Positions 1-8,271 of a stretch of DNA of 64,000 bases are shown in pieces. A program made the translations under genes and the position numbers. Under the pieces are notes generated by a model, which saw only the letters and a program-made list of their open reading frames with translations, was not told where the DNA came from and made no database searches. Source of the stretch: Nonomuraea guangzhouensis (GTDB taxonomy: Bacteria; Actinomycetota; Actinomycetes; Streptosporangiales; Streptosporangiaceae); assembly GCF_019396345.1 (NCBI RefSeq), contig NZ_JAHKRM010000031.1, forward strand, positions 102,367 to 166,366. Direction: 5' to 3'. The stretch's first letter is position 1, and each line of letters starts with the position of its first letter.

Positions 1-22
1 AAGGCCCCTCGACGAAGATAGC

Positions 23-751
23 TTACCGGTCCGTGGCACCCATCTGCTGCCTGCTCAGATCTTCGCTCAAGATCAAGCCAGGGAAGTCCGCGATCGAGTC
101 CAGAATGTGCGTGGCGCCGCCCTTGAGCAGCCGCTCCCGGCTGTGCACCCCCGTCATCACCCCAGCCACCACAGAAGCACCCGCTCGACGCCCGCAGAGC
201 ATGTCGCTTTCCGAGTCGCCGATGACCGCCACCTGTCGTACGTCCTCGATGCCGAGGCGGAGTATGGCGTGCAGGATCATGTCGGGCCAGGGGCGGCCGC
301 GGCCGCCGGCGTCCTCGGGGCAGATGGCGAGGTCGATCTTGTCGTGCCAGCCGAGCACGCTGAGGACGCGGCTCAGGGTGACGCGGCTGAAGCCGGTGAT
401 CAGGGCCAGGCGCAGGCCGGAGCCGCGGAGTTTGTCGAGGACTTCGATGACGCCGGGCATGGGAACGAGACCTGCTCGGTCGAGCGCACCCTCGTACGAG
501 CGCTCGAACGTCAGGTTCGCCGCCTGGGCCTGGGCCTCGTTGTCAGGGAAGATCCCTCGGAAGACATCGATCTTGGGGCAGCCCCGGGACCGGTGCACGT
601 GCACCATGGCGCGCGCGTACGCTCCGGTCCCGGGGACGATGCCTTGAGTGGCTATCGCTTCGGCGAAAGCACGCTCGACCATGGCGATGTCACCGACTGT
701 TGTGCCGGCCAGGTCCAGGCACGCCAGCTTGATGGGGACGACGTCACTCAT
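23..751 (-). CDS. Phosphonatase-like HAD hydrolase
   Basis: A 242-residue HAD-superfamily phosphohydrolase. Motif I is LACLDLAGTTVGD near residue 10, in which the D-x-AGT pattern is that of phosphonoacetaldehyde hydrolase-type enzymes; motif II is the LITGFS segment and motif IV is VAVIGDSESDMLCGRRAG. Family knowledge places such proteins in the PhnX-like group, but no other phosphonate gene lies nearby, so the substrate is unknown. The ATG at 751 is chosen because the homologous region begins there; a longer reading frame continues upstream but would run through the small gene at 768-887. It lies 16 bp downstream of that gene and is probably cotranscribed with it. Confidence 0.88.
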   Translation of the reverse strand: MSDVVPIKLACLDLAGTTVGDIAMVERAFAEAIATQGIVPGTGAYARAMVHVHRSRGCPKIDVFRGIFPDNEAQAQAANLTFERSYEGALDRAGLVPMPGVIEVLDKLRGSGLRLALITGFSRVTLSRVLSVLGWHDKIDLAICPEDAGGRGRPWPDMILHAILRLGIEDVRQVAVIGDSESDMLCGRRAGASVVAGVMTGVHSRERLLKGGATHILDSIADFPGLILSEDLSRQQMGATDR

Positions 752-767
752 CGCCTCGCCAGGTCGA

Positions 768-887
768 TCAGTTCTCGCTGCCGGTGGCCTCGGTCCAGAG
801 ATCGAGCTCGGCGCGGTCAGCCTGCACTTTGCGCCAGACCAGCAGCCCCCCAAGGGCGATCAGCGCCAGAACGACAAGCTTCTTCAC
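768..887 (-). CDS. DLW-39 family small protein
   Basis: A GTG-initiated ORF of exactly 39 residues that begins MKKLVVLALIALGG, continues with a VWRKVQADRAELDLW segment and ends TEATGSEN. It has one N-terminal hydrophobic segment, then a charged stretch and the Asp-Leu-Trp motif that gives the actinobacterial DLW-39 family its name. The function is unknown. From memory of related genomes this gene usually sits close to gyrA/DUF3566 and tRNA-Ile/Ala; here it is about 43 kb from them. It is the first gene of a short leftward unit with the HAD hydrolase. A weak TAGGCT -10-like element lies at 949-954 on the complementary strand. Confidence 0.85.
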   Translation of the reverse strand: MKKLVVLALIALGGLLVWRKVQADRAELDLWTEATGSEN

Positions 888-1079
888 GGTGTGACCCCAC
901 TTCTTCGACGGCCTCACCTGCCGGGGTGAGACCCAACGGTTGACATGCAGCCTAGCAAGGGATGGCTGCGGTCCCTGTGTTGTGCACGAACCAGATGTAC
1001 CGGATGTGCAAAGAGCGAGGGAACATACCCAGGTAGGACCGGTTATATCCGTCCCATTTTGGACACCGGGTGGATCATG

Positions 1080-2279
1080 TCAAACCCGGTCAGGGGTACG
1101 TACACCGGGGGTCCGCGAAGCCCAGTTTACGGCCGGGCCCATCGCGGCGCCGGCCGCCACGAAGACCCCGCCGACCAGCAGCCATCCCAGCGTTCCCCCG
1201 CCGATGACGAGCGTGGTGAGGACGACGGGCCCGAGCATCCTGGCCACCGCCACCCCGGTCCCGAAGAACCCCTGGTACTGCCCCTGTTTGTCAGCCGGAG
1301 CCAGCGCGAACCCGATCTCCCAGGCGCCCGCCCCCAGCAGCATCTCGCCGTACACCTGGAGCCCGGCCGCGGCCAGCAGGATCAGCCCGGCGAGCCAGGC
1401 CGACGAGCCGATGGACGACATCGCGAACACCGCGCAGGCCGCCAGCATGACCAGGCCCGCGTGCCGTACCGACCGGGACGCGTCGGCGAGGCCCCTGACC
1501 CGCCGCGCGAGGCGCACCTGGAACAGCAGCACGCTCACCGTGTTCACCAGGAGCAGAGCCGAAACCAGCCAGGTCGGTGCCGTGGTGCGCTGGACGATCC
1601 AGAGGGGGACGATCAGGCTGAGCAGCGGCATGTAGAAGAGCATGACCGCGTTGATCAGCGTGATCACCGCGTACGGCCGGTCCCTGAGCACGGCCAGCTT
1701 CGGTCCGGCGACGGCCGGGACGGGGGCGACGGCGGGCAGCCTCAGCAGCAGTGCGGCGGCGGCCAGGAAGCTGACCGCGTCGACCGCGAACACCGCCAGA
1801 TACGCCTCCCGGGTGCCGAAGTGCAGCGCCAGCCCGCCCAGCGCGGCGCCCACCGCCAGACCGCCGTTGAGCGTGGACTGGAGCACGGCCCGGACCTCGG
1901 TGCGCTTGTCCGGTTCGATCAGTCCGGCGAGCAGCGCCTGCCGGGCCGCGGACAGGCCGGTCTGCGCGGTGCCGTACAGGCAGGCGACCAGCGTGAACAG
2001 CGCGAACGACCGCACGAACAGGAACGACGCGACCGCGACGGCGGTCATCAGGGCGAGGAGGACGGCCACGCCGCGCGGCCCGCGCCGGTCGGCCAAGTGC
2101 CCGAGCGGGACGCCCGCGACCGTGCCGACCGCCCAGCCCAGCGTGAGCCCGAAGCCGATCTCCGTCGCCGACAGACCGACGATCCTGGCGAAATAGAGAG
2201 CCGAGGTGACCAGGTAGGCACCGTCGCCGATCGAGTTCGCCAACTGCGCCTGGGCGAGGAGCCGCCTGCGGACTGTCAT
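1080..2279 (-). CDS. MFS transporter
   Basis: A 399-residue integral membrane protein of the major facilitator superfamily. It shows about twelve hydrophobic segments and the loop 2-3 signature GHLADRRGPRG near residue 60, as in 12-TM drug/metabolite exporters. The substrate cannot be told from sequence. The start is the ATG at 2279, which overlaps the stop of the upstream AhpD-like gene by one base (TGATG), so translation is probably coupled. The pair is divergent from a MocR regulator that may control it. Between this gene's stop (1080) and the DLW-39 start (887) I see only the possible small-gene promoter. Confidence 0.88.
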   Translation of the reverse strand: MTVRRRLLAQAQLANSIGDGAYLVTSALYFARIVGLSATEIGFGLTLGWAVGTVAGVPLGHLADRRGPRGVAVLLALMTAVAVASFLFVRSFALFTLVACLYGTAQTGLSAARQALLAGLIEPDKRTEVRAVLQSTLNGGLAVGAALGGLALHFGTREAYLAVFAVDAVSFLAAAALLLRLPAVAPVPAVAGPKLAVLRDRPYAVITLINAVMLFYMPLLSLIVPLWIVQRTTAPTWLVSALLLVNTVSVLLFQVRLARRVRGLADASRSVRHAGLVMLAACAVFAMSSIGSSAWLAGLILLAAAGLQVYGEMLLGAGAWEIGFALAPADKQGQYQGFFGTGVAVARMLGPVVLTTLVIGGGTLGWLLVGGVFVAAGAAMGPAVNWASRTPGVRTPDRV

Positions 2280-2728
2280 CAGGCTTTGTACGACTCGGGG
2301 GTCATGCGGGTGGCCACGCCGATCCGGTTCCAGGCGTTGATCGTGGCGACGGCCACCACGAGTGCGGCGAGTTCCTGGTCGTCGAAGTGTTCGGCGGCCT
2401 GCTGCCAGATCTCGTCGGTGATGTCGTCGGTCGAGAGCCTGGTGGCGGCCTCGGTGAAGGCCAGGGCGGCCCGTTCCTGGTCGGTGAAGAAGGGGGCCTC
2501 CTGCCACACGGCCACGGCGTGCAGCCTGGCATCGGACTCGCCCGCCTGCTTGGCATCGCTGCTGTGCAGGTCCACGCAGTAGACGCAGCCGTTGATCTGC
2601 GAAGCGCGTAGTCGTACCAGCTCCAGCAGGGGCGCGGGCAGCGTGCTGTGCTTGACGTACCGCTCCAGGCCGGCCATGGCTTTGTAGGCTTCTCCGGCGA
2701 GTTCGCCGATATTCATGCGCTCTGTCAT
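2279..2728 (-). CDS. AhpD-like carboxymuconolactone decarboxylase family protein
   Basis: A 149-residue all-helical AhpD/CMD-family protein. The redox centre CVYCVDLH (Cys48, Cys51, His55) matches the alkylhydroperoxidase CxxC-x3-H site, so a peroxidase or thiol-disulphide role is likely; the true substrate is unknown. The ATG at 2728 lies seven bases after a -10 element, suggesting a leaderless message; an internal ATG at 2716 is an alternative. It is coupled to the MFS gene and divergent from the MocR regulator, which suggests a small regulon of regulator, redox enzyme and exporter. Confidence 0.88.
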   Translation of the reverse strand: MTERMNIGELAGEAYKAMAGLERYVKHSTLPAPLLELVRLRASQINGCVYCVDLHSSDAKQAGESDARLHAVAVWQEAPFFTDQERAALAFTEAATRLSTDDITDEIWQQAAEHFDDQELAALVVAVATINAWNRIGVATRMTPESYKA

Positions 2729-2735
2729 AGCCCCA

Positions 2736-2764
2736 AATCTAGGGCCCACCTTGTCCCGACATAA
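2736..2764 (-). promoter_or_regulatory. Leaderless promoter of the AhpD-like gene
   Basis: On the complementary strand TTATGT (2759-2764), a 17-bp spacer and TAGATT (2736-2741) lie only seven bases before the ATG at 2728. That geometry puts the transcription start at or next to the start codon. The 2729-2796 spacer also holds CCAAT and ATTGG arms that could be part of a MocR operator. Confidence 0.5.
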
Positions 2765-2796
2765 GCTCCAATTTCCGGTTAAATGATTGGGCCAAG

Positions 2797-4155
2797 ATGG
2801 ATGTCCATGTAAGTCTCCACGGCCGGGGTGACCTGGCCGCACAGGTCTACCGGCAACTGCTGGACGCGATCCTCGACGGCCGCCTTCGATCGGGCGAACG
2901 CCTGCCGCCGACCCGCGAGCTGGCCAAGCGGCTGGAGATCTCCAGGAACACGGTCGCGGTCGCGTACGACCGCCTGGTGGCCGACGGCTTCCTCGTCGGC
3001 CGGGCGGGCGCGGGCACGTTCGTCTCCGCGGAGCGCGTACGCGCCAGGTCGGCACCCCAGGGCGTCGTACGCCCCCGCGCCCTCTGGCGCTCCATGCCCA
3101 CCCGGCCACCAACCCCCACTCCCGAGTACGACTTCGGCGTCGGTATGCCGGACGCGCGGCTGTTCCCGATGGAGACCTGGCGCAGGCTGGTGGCCCGCGA
3201 GCTCCGCACCAGCCTCGCCGGATATGCCGACCCCTCCGGCCATGAAGGTCTAAGAGACGCTATTTCGCGACATATAGGCATCAGCCGTTCCGTACGCGCG
3301 AGCGCCGACGACGTCCTGATCACCAACGGCGCCCAGCAGGCGCTCGACCTCATCGGCCGGGTGCTCATCGACCCCGGCGCCTGCGTGGCGGTCGAGGAGC
3401 CGGGCTACCCGCCCGCGCGCCTGCTGTTCCGCTCGCAGGGCGCCCGGGTGGCCGGAGTCCCGGTGGACGGCGAGGGTATCGATGTGGCCGCCATCCCGAA
3501 CGCCGCCCGGATGGCCTACGTCACCCCGTCCCACCAGTTCCCGCTCGGCACCCCGATGTCGCTGGCCCGCCGCGCCGCCCTGCTGGCCTGGGCCGAACGG
3601 CGGCGCGCGGTGATCGTCGAGGACGACTACGACAGCGAGTTCCGCTTCGGCGACCGGCCGCTGGAGCCGCTCCAGAGCCTGGACCGGGCGGGCCGGGTCA
3701 TCTATGTCGGCTCGTTCTCCAAGACGCTGCTGCCCATGTTGCGGCTCGGCTTCCTGGTCGCCCCCGCCTCGCTCATGCCCGCCCTGCGCGCCGCCCGGCA
3801 GCTGACCGACTGGCACGGCGAGCTGCCCACACAGGCCGCGCTGGCCCGCTTCATCGACGAGGGCCTGCTGGCCAGACACATCAGGAAGGCAACCCGCGAG
3901 TACGCCGCCCGGCACGCCCTCATCGTCGACGCCCTCGCCGGCGACGACCGGCTGCGCTTGGTCCCCTCGGTCGCGGGCCTGCACCTCTGCGCCCGCTTCG
4001 CCCCAGGGGTGTCCGTACGGCCGTCGCCCCGCCTCGCCGTGGAACGCCTCGACTCCTACTGCGGCGAGACGCCCGCCCAGAACGGCCTGGTCCTGGGCTA
4101 CGGCGCGATCCAGCAGTCCCAGATCCCAGAGGGTCTCCGCCTGCTGAGAAACTAA
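2797..4155 (+). CDS. MocR-family PLP-dependent transcriptional regulator
   Basis: A 452-residue fusion of an N-terminal GntR winged helix (about residues 10-75; LPPTRELAKRLEISRNTVAVAY is the recognition region) and a fold-type I aminotransferase domain (about 105-450). The Schiff-base lysine is Lys309 in SFSKT, preceded by VEDDYDSEF. Such MocR proteins sense PLP or amino-compound ligands and usually control divergent genes; here that is the AhpD/MFS pair. It ends convergently with a universal stress protein gene with a 4-bp overlap (4152-4155). Confidence 0.93.
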   Translation: MDVHVSLHGRGDLAAQVYRQLLDAILDGRLRSGERLPPTRELAKRLEISRNTVAVAYDRLVADGFLVGRAGAGTFVSAERVRARSAPQGVVRPRALWRSMPTRPPTPTPEYDFGVGMPDARLFPMETWRRLVARELRTSLAGYADPSGHEGLRDAISRHIGISRSVRASADDVLITNGAQQALDLIGRVLIDPGACVAVEEPGYPPARLLFRSQGARVAGVPVDGEGIDVAAIPNAARMAYVTPSHQFPLGTPMSLARRAALLAWAERRRAVIVEDDYDSEFRFGDRPLEPLQSLDRAGRVIYVGSFSKTLLPMLRLGFLVAPASLMPALRAARQLTDWHGELPTQAALARFIDEGLLARHIRKATREYAARHALIVDALAGDDRLRLVPSVAGLHLCARFAPGVSVRPSPRLAVERLDSYCGETPAQNGLVLGYGAIQQSQIPEGLRLLRN

Positions 4156-4670
4156 AAGTGCTTCCGGCTCCAGAACCGCCGCGTCCGCTCCCCCGGCAGT
4201 TGCGGCTCGTCCGGCGGCGTCGGCTGGCGGACGATCACCACCGTCGTCTTGGCGTGCCGCGCGCAGTACATGCTCGTCGAAGGCAGGAACAACCGGCTCA
4301 ACACCCCCCGCTTGCCCCGCCCGAGCACCAGCAGATCGCCCTCACGCGCCAGATCGACGAGGTGATAGCCGGGATCGCCGACCCGTCCGACCACCGCCGT
4401 GGTGAGGTCGGCGGGCAGCCCACCGGCCACGTCGTCGAACACCCCCGCGATCACCTCGTTGCACCGCGCCTCCTCCCCTGCCCTGATGGCGTGCTGCACG
4501 GGCAGCGCCTCGGGGAAGGGGTGCATGGGCGCCCGGCTCACGTGCACGGCGATCAGCGCCATCCGGTGCAGCCGTGCCGCCCCGATGGCCCATGCCAGCG
4601 CCCAACGCGAAGCCGGAGACTCGTCCACTCCCACGATCAGCCTCGCTCCGCCGGGCAGGTCCTGATCCAC
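4152..4670 (-). CDS. Universal stress protein (UspA family)
   Basis: A 172-residue single-domain USP. LIVGVDESPASRWALAWA opens the Rossmann-like fold and the second half holds GDPGYHLVDLA and LLVLGRGKRG, a variant of the ATP-binding G-2x-G-9x-G region, followed by TVVIVRQ. The start is a GTG at 4670 because a strong GAGGAGG Shine-Dalgarno lies six bases upstream; an upstream ATG frame has no ribosome site. It is divergent from the large BTAD regulator. Confidence 0.85.
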   Translation of the reverse strand: MDQDLPGGARLIVGVDESPASRWALAWAIGAARLHRMALIAVHVSRAPMHPFPEALPVQHAIRAGEEARCNEVIAGVFDDVAGGLPADLTTAVVGRVGDPGYHLVDLAREGDLLVLGRGKRGVLSRLFLPSTSMYCARHAKTTVVIVRQPTPPDEPQLPGERTRRFWSRKHF

Positions 4671-4783
4671 CGCGACCCTCCTCGAAGAAGTACTCGACCA
4701 TAGTGCGCCTCCCCACTGGTTACCGGGAGGTGGCACTTTGCGAACTCTGGAGTCGTTCGCGATCCCCGGCGTAGCATGCGTGG

Positions 4784-7700
4784 GTGGAACGTGGGTGGGT
4801 GCAACCCCGTCCCGCCCTCGACCGGCGGCTCGACGGGGCGCTGACGCACAGGCTCACCACTTTGGTGGCCACCACGGGCTACGGCAAGTCGATCGCCCTG
4901 ACGAGTTGGAGCGAGGATGTCGGGGCGGTGCTCCACCGGCTCGGGCCCGCCGATCGCGACCTGACCACGCTGGCCGGCGCCCTGGTCGCGGCCCTGTCGG
5001 AGGCGGTTCCCGACCTGCCCGCCGAGCTCGTGGCCGCCGCCGAGTCCCCGCTCGGGCCCGACGCCGACGAGCTGTCCAGAGCGGCGGCGCTGGCGGGCGC
5101 GCTGGCCGAGGCGCTGGCCGGGCGGCTGCGACGGGGGCTCGCCCTGGTCTTCGACGGCATCGAGACGATCATCGGCGCGGCCGGCTCCGTACGCTATGTC
5201 GAGACGCTGATCCGGGCGGCCCCTCGCCATCTGCACGTGGTCACGGCCTCGCGGGCGCCGCTGCCGTTCCCCACCGCCCGGCTGCGCCAGGACCACGAGG
5301 TGCTCGACCTCGACGCGACCGACCTCGCGCTCACGATCGACGAGACCACGGCCTGGGCGCACGACCGGCTGGGCGAGCCGGGGGCCGCGATCGCCGCCAC
5401 GCTGCACGACGCCTGCGGCGGCTGGCCCGCCGCCGTACGGGCCGCGCTCGACGCGCTGGCCCGCACCGATCCCGCCGCCTGGCCGGGCACCGCCGCGGGC
5501 CTGGCCGCCACCTCCGCCACGCTGGAGCGGCTCACGCTGTCCGCGTTCGACGACTTGCCCGCGACGATGCGCGAGCTGCTGCGGGCGGCGACCGTACTGC
5601 CCGTGCTCACCGACGACCTCGCCACCGCGCTGGGCGCCCCGCCCGACACGCTGGCCTCGCTGACCAGCCGGGGCCTGTTCCTGGAGGCCGGCCACGACGG
5701 GCACGGACCGGCCGGCGTGCACGGACCGGCCCTGACCCACGGCTATCGGTTAACCGCCACCAGCGCCCACGTACTGGCCGCGCACGCGCCGCTCGACCGG
5801 CACGAGGCGCACGACACGGCCGCCGTCGCCGCCCGCTGGTACGTCGAACACGACCAGCCCGAGCTGGCCCTGCGCGCCGCGGTGGCCACCCGGCACACCA
5901 CGCTCGTCACCTCGCTGCTCGGCACGCACGGCCCGCACCTGGCCGAGCGCGGCGACGACGTGGTGGCGGCGCTCGGCTTGCTGCCGGAGCCGACCAGGCA
6001 GGCGCCCGCGATGCTCCGCCTGGCGGGCATCGCGGAGCAGAACCGCGGCGCCTGGAACCGGGCCCGGGACCTGCTCGCCCGCGCGGCGGCGACCTCGGTG
6101 TTCGACGCGTTCCTGGCCAGGCGGCTCGGCCTCATCGACCACCTGCGCGGCGACCTCGACTCGGCCATCGCCATCTACACCAAGGGCTTCGAGTACGGCC
6201 TGCCGCCCGCCGACGCGGCGATGTGCGCGGCCTCCACCGCGTCGGTGCTCTGGCTGAAGGGGGATCGGGCGGGCTGCGCCGAGCTGGCGGACCGGGCGCT
6301 GGAACTGGCCAGCGCGCTGGGCGATCCGGGTGCCATGGCCGCGGCCTGCACCGTGCAGGCCATGCTCGCCTCGCTCGACGGCGACCGGCGGGCCAACGAC
6401 GCCTATTACCTGCGGGCACTGGAGTACGCCGAGCGGGCCGGGGACGTCGTCCAGCTCATCCGTATCCGGGCCAACCGCGCCTCCTGCCACCTCGACGAGG
6501 GCGCCTACGCCAGAGCGCTGGCGGAGGTCGAGATCGCGGCCAGGCTGTCGGATCTGGTGTCGTTCGCCCCGTACGCCGCGCTGAACATCGCCAACCGGGC
6601 CAAGGCGCTCATCGGCCTCGGCCGGCTGGAGGAGGCGGCGATCGACGCCGCGGACGCGGCGGCCAGGTGGGAGGCGATGGGGTCGCGGTTCGTCGGCTAC
6701 GGGCTGATCCGGCTGGCCGACGTACAGGTGCTGCGTGGCGACCGCAGGTCGGCGATGGCCATCTACCGGCGGATCATCGCGGACGCCGGCGCGTCCGGCG
6801 AGGTCCAGGAGCTGTCCAACGCGCTGAACAAGCTGGCCGTGCTGCTCGCGGACGACGATCCCGACGAGGCGGGCCGCGTGGCCGCGCGGGCGCTGAAGCA
6901 CGCGGAGGGCATCGCCGGGGTGAACGCCAGGCTGGTCGCGGCCCGCGTCGCGCTGGCCGCCAGACGGTATGACGAGGCCAGGGCGCTGCTGGCCGAGGCC
7001 GAGCCCGTCGCGGTGCGCCGCAGGGACCACGCGGCCCAGGCCGCGATGGTGGAGCTGCGCGCCGAGCTCGACGGCGACTCCCTGCTGGCCGACGAGGCCG
7101 TACGCCGGTGGTCGGCGCTCGGCGATCCGGTCGGCCGGGCCAGGGCCGAGCTGATCAGGGCCACGCTGGGCGACGCGGTGACCGGCAGGGAGGTCGCGCA
7201 CCGGGTCAGGAGCCGCATGCACGCGATCGGCTGCCGGGCGCTCGATGCCAGGATCGACGCGCTGGTCGGCCGGTTCACGCCAGCGGCGGAGGCTCGGGTG
7301 CTGGTCGAGACCATGGGAACGTTCCGAGTGCTGCGGGGCGCGGTGCCCGTCGCGCGTACCGCCTGGCAGTCGCGCAAGGCCCGCGACCTGCTGAAGATCC
7401 TGGTCAGCCGCCGGGGCGCGGCGATCAGCAGGGAGCGGCTGGTGGAGATCCTCTGGCCGGAGCAGGAGGGCGACACGGTCGGGCTGAAGCGGCTGAACGT
7501 GATGGTGTCCACGCTGCGGGCCGTGCTCGACCCGGAGCATGTACGTCCTGCGGACGAGTTCGTCGTCTCCGACGAAGGCGCGCTCCGGCTCGACCTGGCC
7601 AACGTGGACGTCGACGTGGAGGCTTTCCTCGGCCTGGTGGGCTCGGCCGTACAGCTGGATCAGGCGGGGAGGCCGGTGGAGGCGCTGGCGCGGTGGGCGG

Positions 7701-8026
7701 AGGCCGAGGCGTCCTACGGGGGCGACTTCTGCGAGGAGGATCCGTATGCCGACTGGGCCGTGGGGCTGCGTGAGGAGGCCAGGCTGGCGTACGTGCAGGC
7801 GGCCGCCAGGCTCGCGACGGCGCGGGCGGCCGAGGGGCGGCACGACGAGGCGGCCCGCTACTGGCTGCGGCTGCTCGAACGCGACCGCTACGACGAGCGC
7901 GCCCACCTCGGGCTGGTGCGGGTGCTCGACTCGGCGGGGCGGCGCGGCGACGCGCGCCGGCGCTACGCCCTGTACGCCGAACGGATGCGTGAGCTGGAAG
8001 TGGAGCCCGCGCCCTACCCCACCTGA
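4784..8026 (+). CDS. MalT-like STAND ATPase with C-terminal BTAD regulator domain
   Basis: A 1080-residue protein. Residues about 1-330 are a MalT/LuxR-like STAND NTPase with Walker A GYGKS at 32-36 and LVFDGIETI as the Walker B region. Residues about 340-830 are helical TPR-type repeats. Residues about 839-1080 form a winged helix (KARDLLKILVSRRGAAISRE region, ILWPE) joined to a bacterial transcriptional activation domain, as in SARP/AfsR-type activators but with the DNA-binding part at the C-terminus. Such proteins are large signal-responsive activators; the ligand is unknown. The start is GTG 4784. It precedes the 53-residue ORF and a second large regulator in the same direction. Confidence 0.9.
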   Translation: MERGWVQPRPALDRRLDGALTHRLTTLVATTGYGKSIALTSWSEDVGAVLHRLGPADRDLTTLAGALVAALSEAVPDLPAELVAAAESPLGPDADELSRAAALAGALAEALAGRLRRGLALVFDGIETIIGAAGSVRYVETLIRAAPRHLHVVTASRAPLPFPTARLRQDHEVLDLDATDLALTIDETTAWAHDRLGEPGAAIAATLHDACGGWPAAVRAALDALARTDPAAWPGTAAGLAATSATLERLTLSAFDDLPATMRELLRAATVLPVLTDDLATALGAPPDTLASLTSRGLFLEAGHDGHGPAGVHGPALTHGYRLTATSAHVLAAHAPLDRHEAHDTAAVAARWYVEHDQPELALRAAVATRHTTLVTSLLGTHGPHLAERGDDVVAALGLLPEPTRQAPAMLRLAGIAEQNRGAWNRARDLLARAAATSVFDAFLARRLGLIDHLRGDLDSAIAIYTKGFEYGLPPADAAMCAASTASVLWLKGDRAGCAELADRALELASALGDPGAMAAACTVQAMLASLDGDRRANDAYYLRALEYAERAGDVVQLIRIRANRASCHLDEGAYARALAEVEIAARLSDLVSFAPYAALNIANRAKALIGLGRLEEAAIDAADAAARWEAMGSRFVGYGLIRLADVQVLRGDRRSAMAIYRRIIADAGASGEVQELSNALNKLAVLLADDDPDEAGRVAARALKHAEGIAGVNARLVAARVALAARRYDEARALLAEAEPVAVRRRDHAAQAAMVELRAELDGDSLLADEAVRRWSALGDPVGRARAELIRATLGDAVTGREVAHRVRSRMHAIGCRALDARIDALVGRFTPAAEARVLVETMGTFRVLRGAVPVARTAWQSRKARDLLKILVSRRGAAISRERLVEILWPEQEGDTVGLKRLNVMVSTLRAVLDPEHVRPADEFVVSDEGALRLDLANVDVDVEAFLGLVGSAVQLDQAGRPVEALARWAEAEASYGGDFCEEDPYADWAVGLREEARLAYVQAAARLATARAAEGRHDEAARYWLRLLERDRYDERAHLGLVRVLDSAGRRGDARRRYALYAERMRELEVEPAPYPT

Positions 8027-8061
8027 ACCTGACCTGAACCGTTCGGCGAGATGGTGCCGAA

Positions 8062-8223
8062 ATGAGGACGGTCATCGTACGGCTGGTCGAGCCGGAGCAG
8101 TCCGGCGGCCAGCTTCGCGGGCTGCTCGAAGAGGTCGGGGGCGATCCGGTGCCGTTCAGCGGGAGCGAGGCGGTGGTCGACCTGCTACTCTCCGCCGCCG
8201 GGCTGAAGCCGGATCAGCCCTGA
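8062..8223 (+). CDS. Small hypothetical protein, 53 aa
   Basis: An ATG-initiated 53-residue frame starting MRTVIVRLVEPEQSGGQLRG. It shows a beta-strand-like start, then GLLEEVGG and a DLLLSAAG helix. It is soluble, not low-complexity, and sits 35 bp after the BTAD regulator and 48 bp before the LuxR regulator, so cotranscription is likely. I do not recognise its function. It could be a small partner or antagonist of one of the large regulators (inference). Confidence 0.6.
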   Translation: MRTVIVRLVEPEQSGGQLRGLLEEVGGDPVPFSGSEAVVDLLLSAAGLKPDQP

Positions 8224-8271
8224 ACCTCCCGCGAACCTTCCTCACCACCATCAAGGGTGAGAGGAGGCACG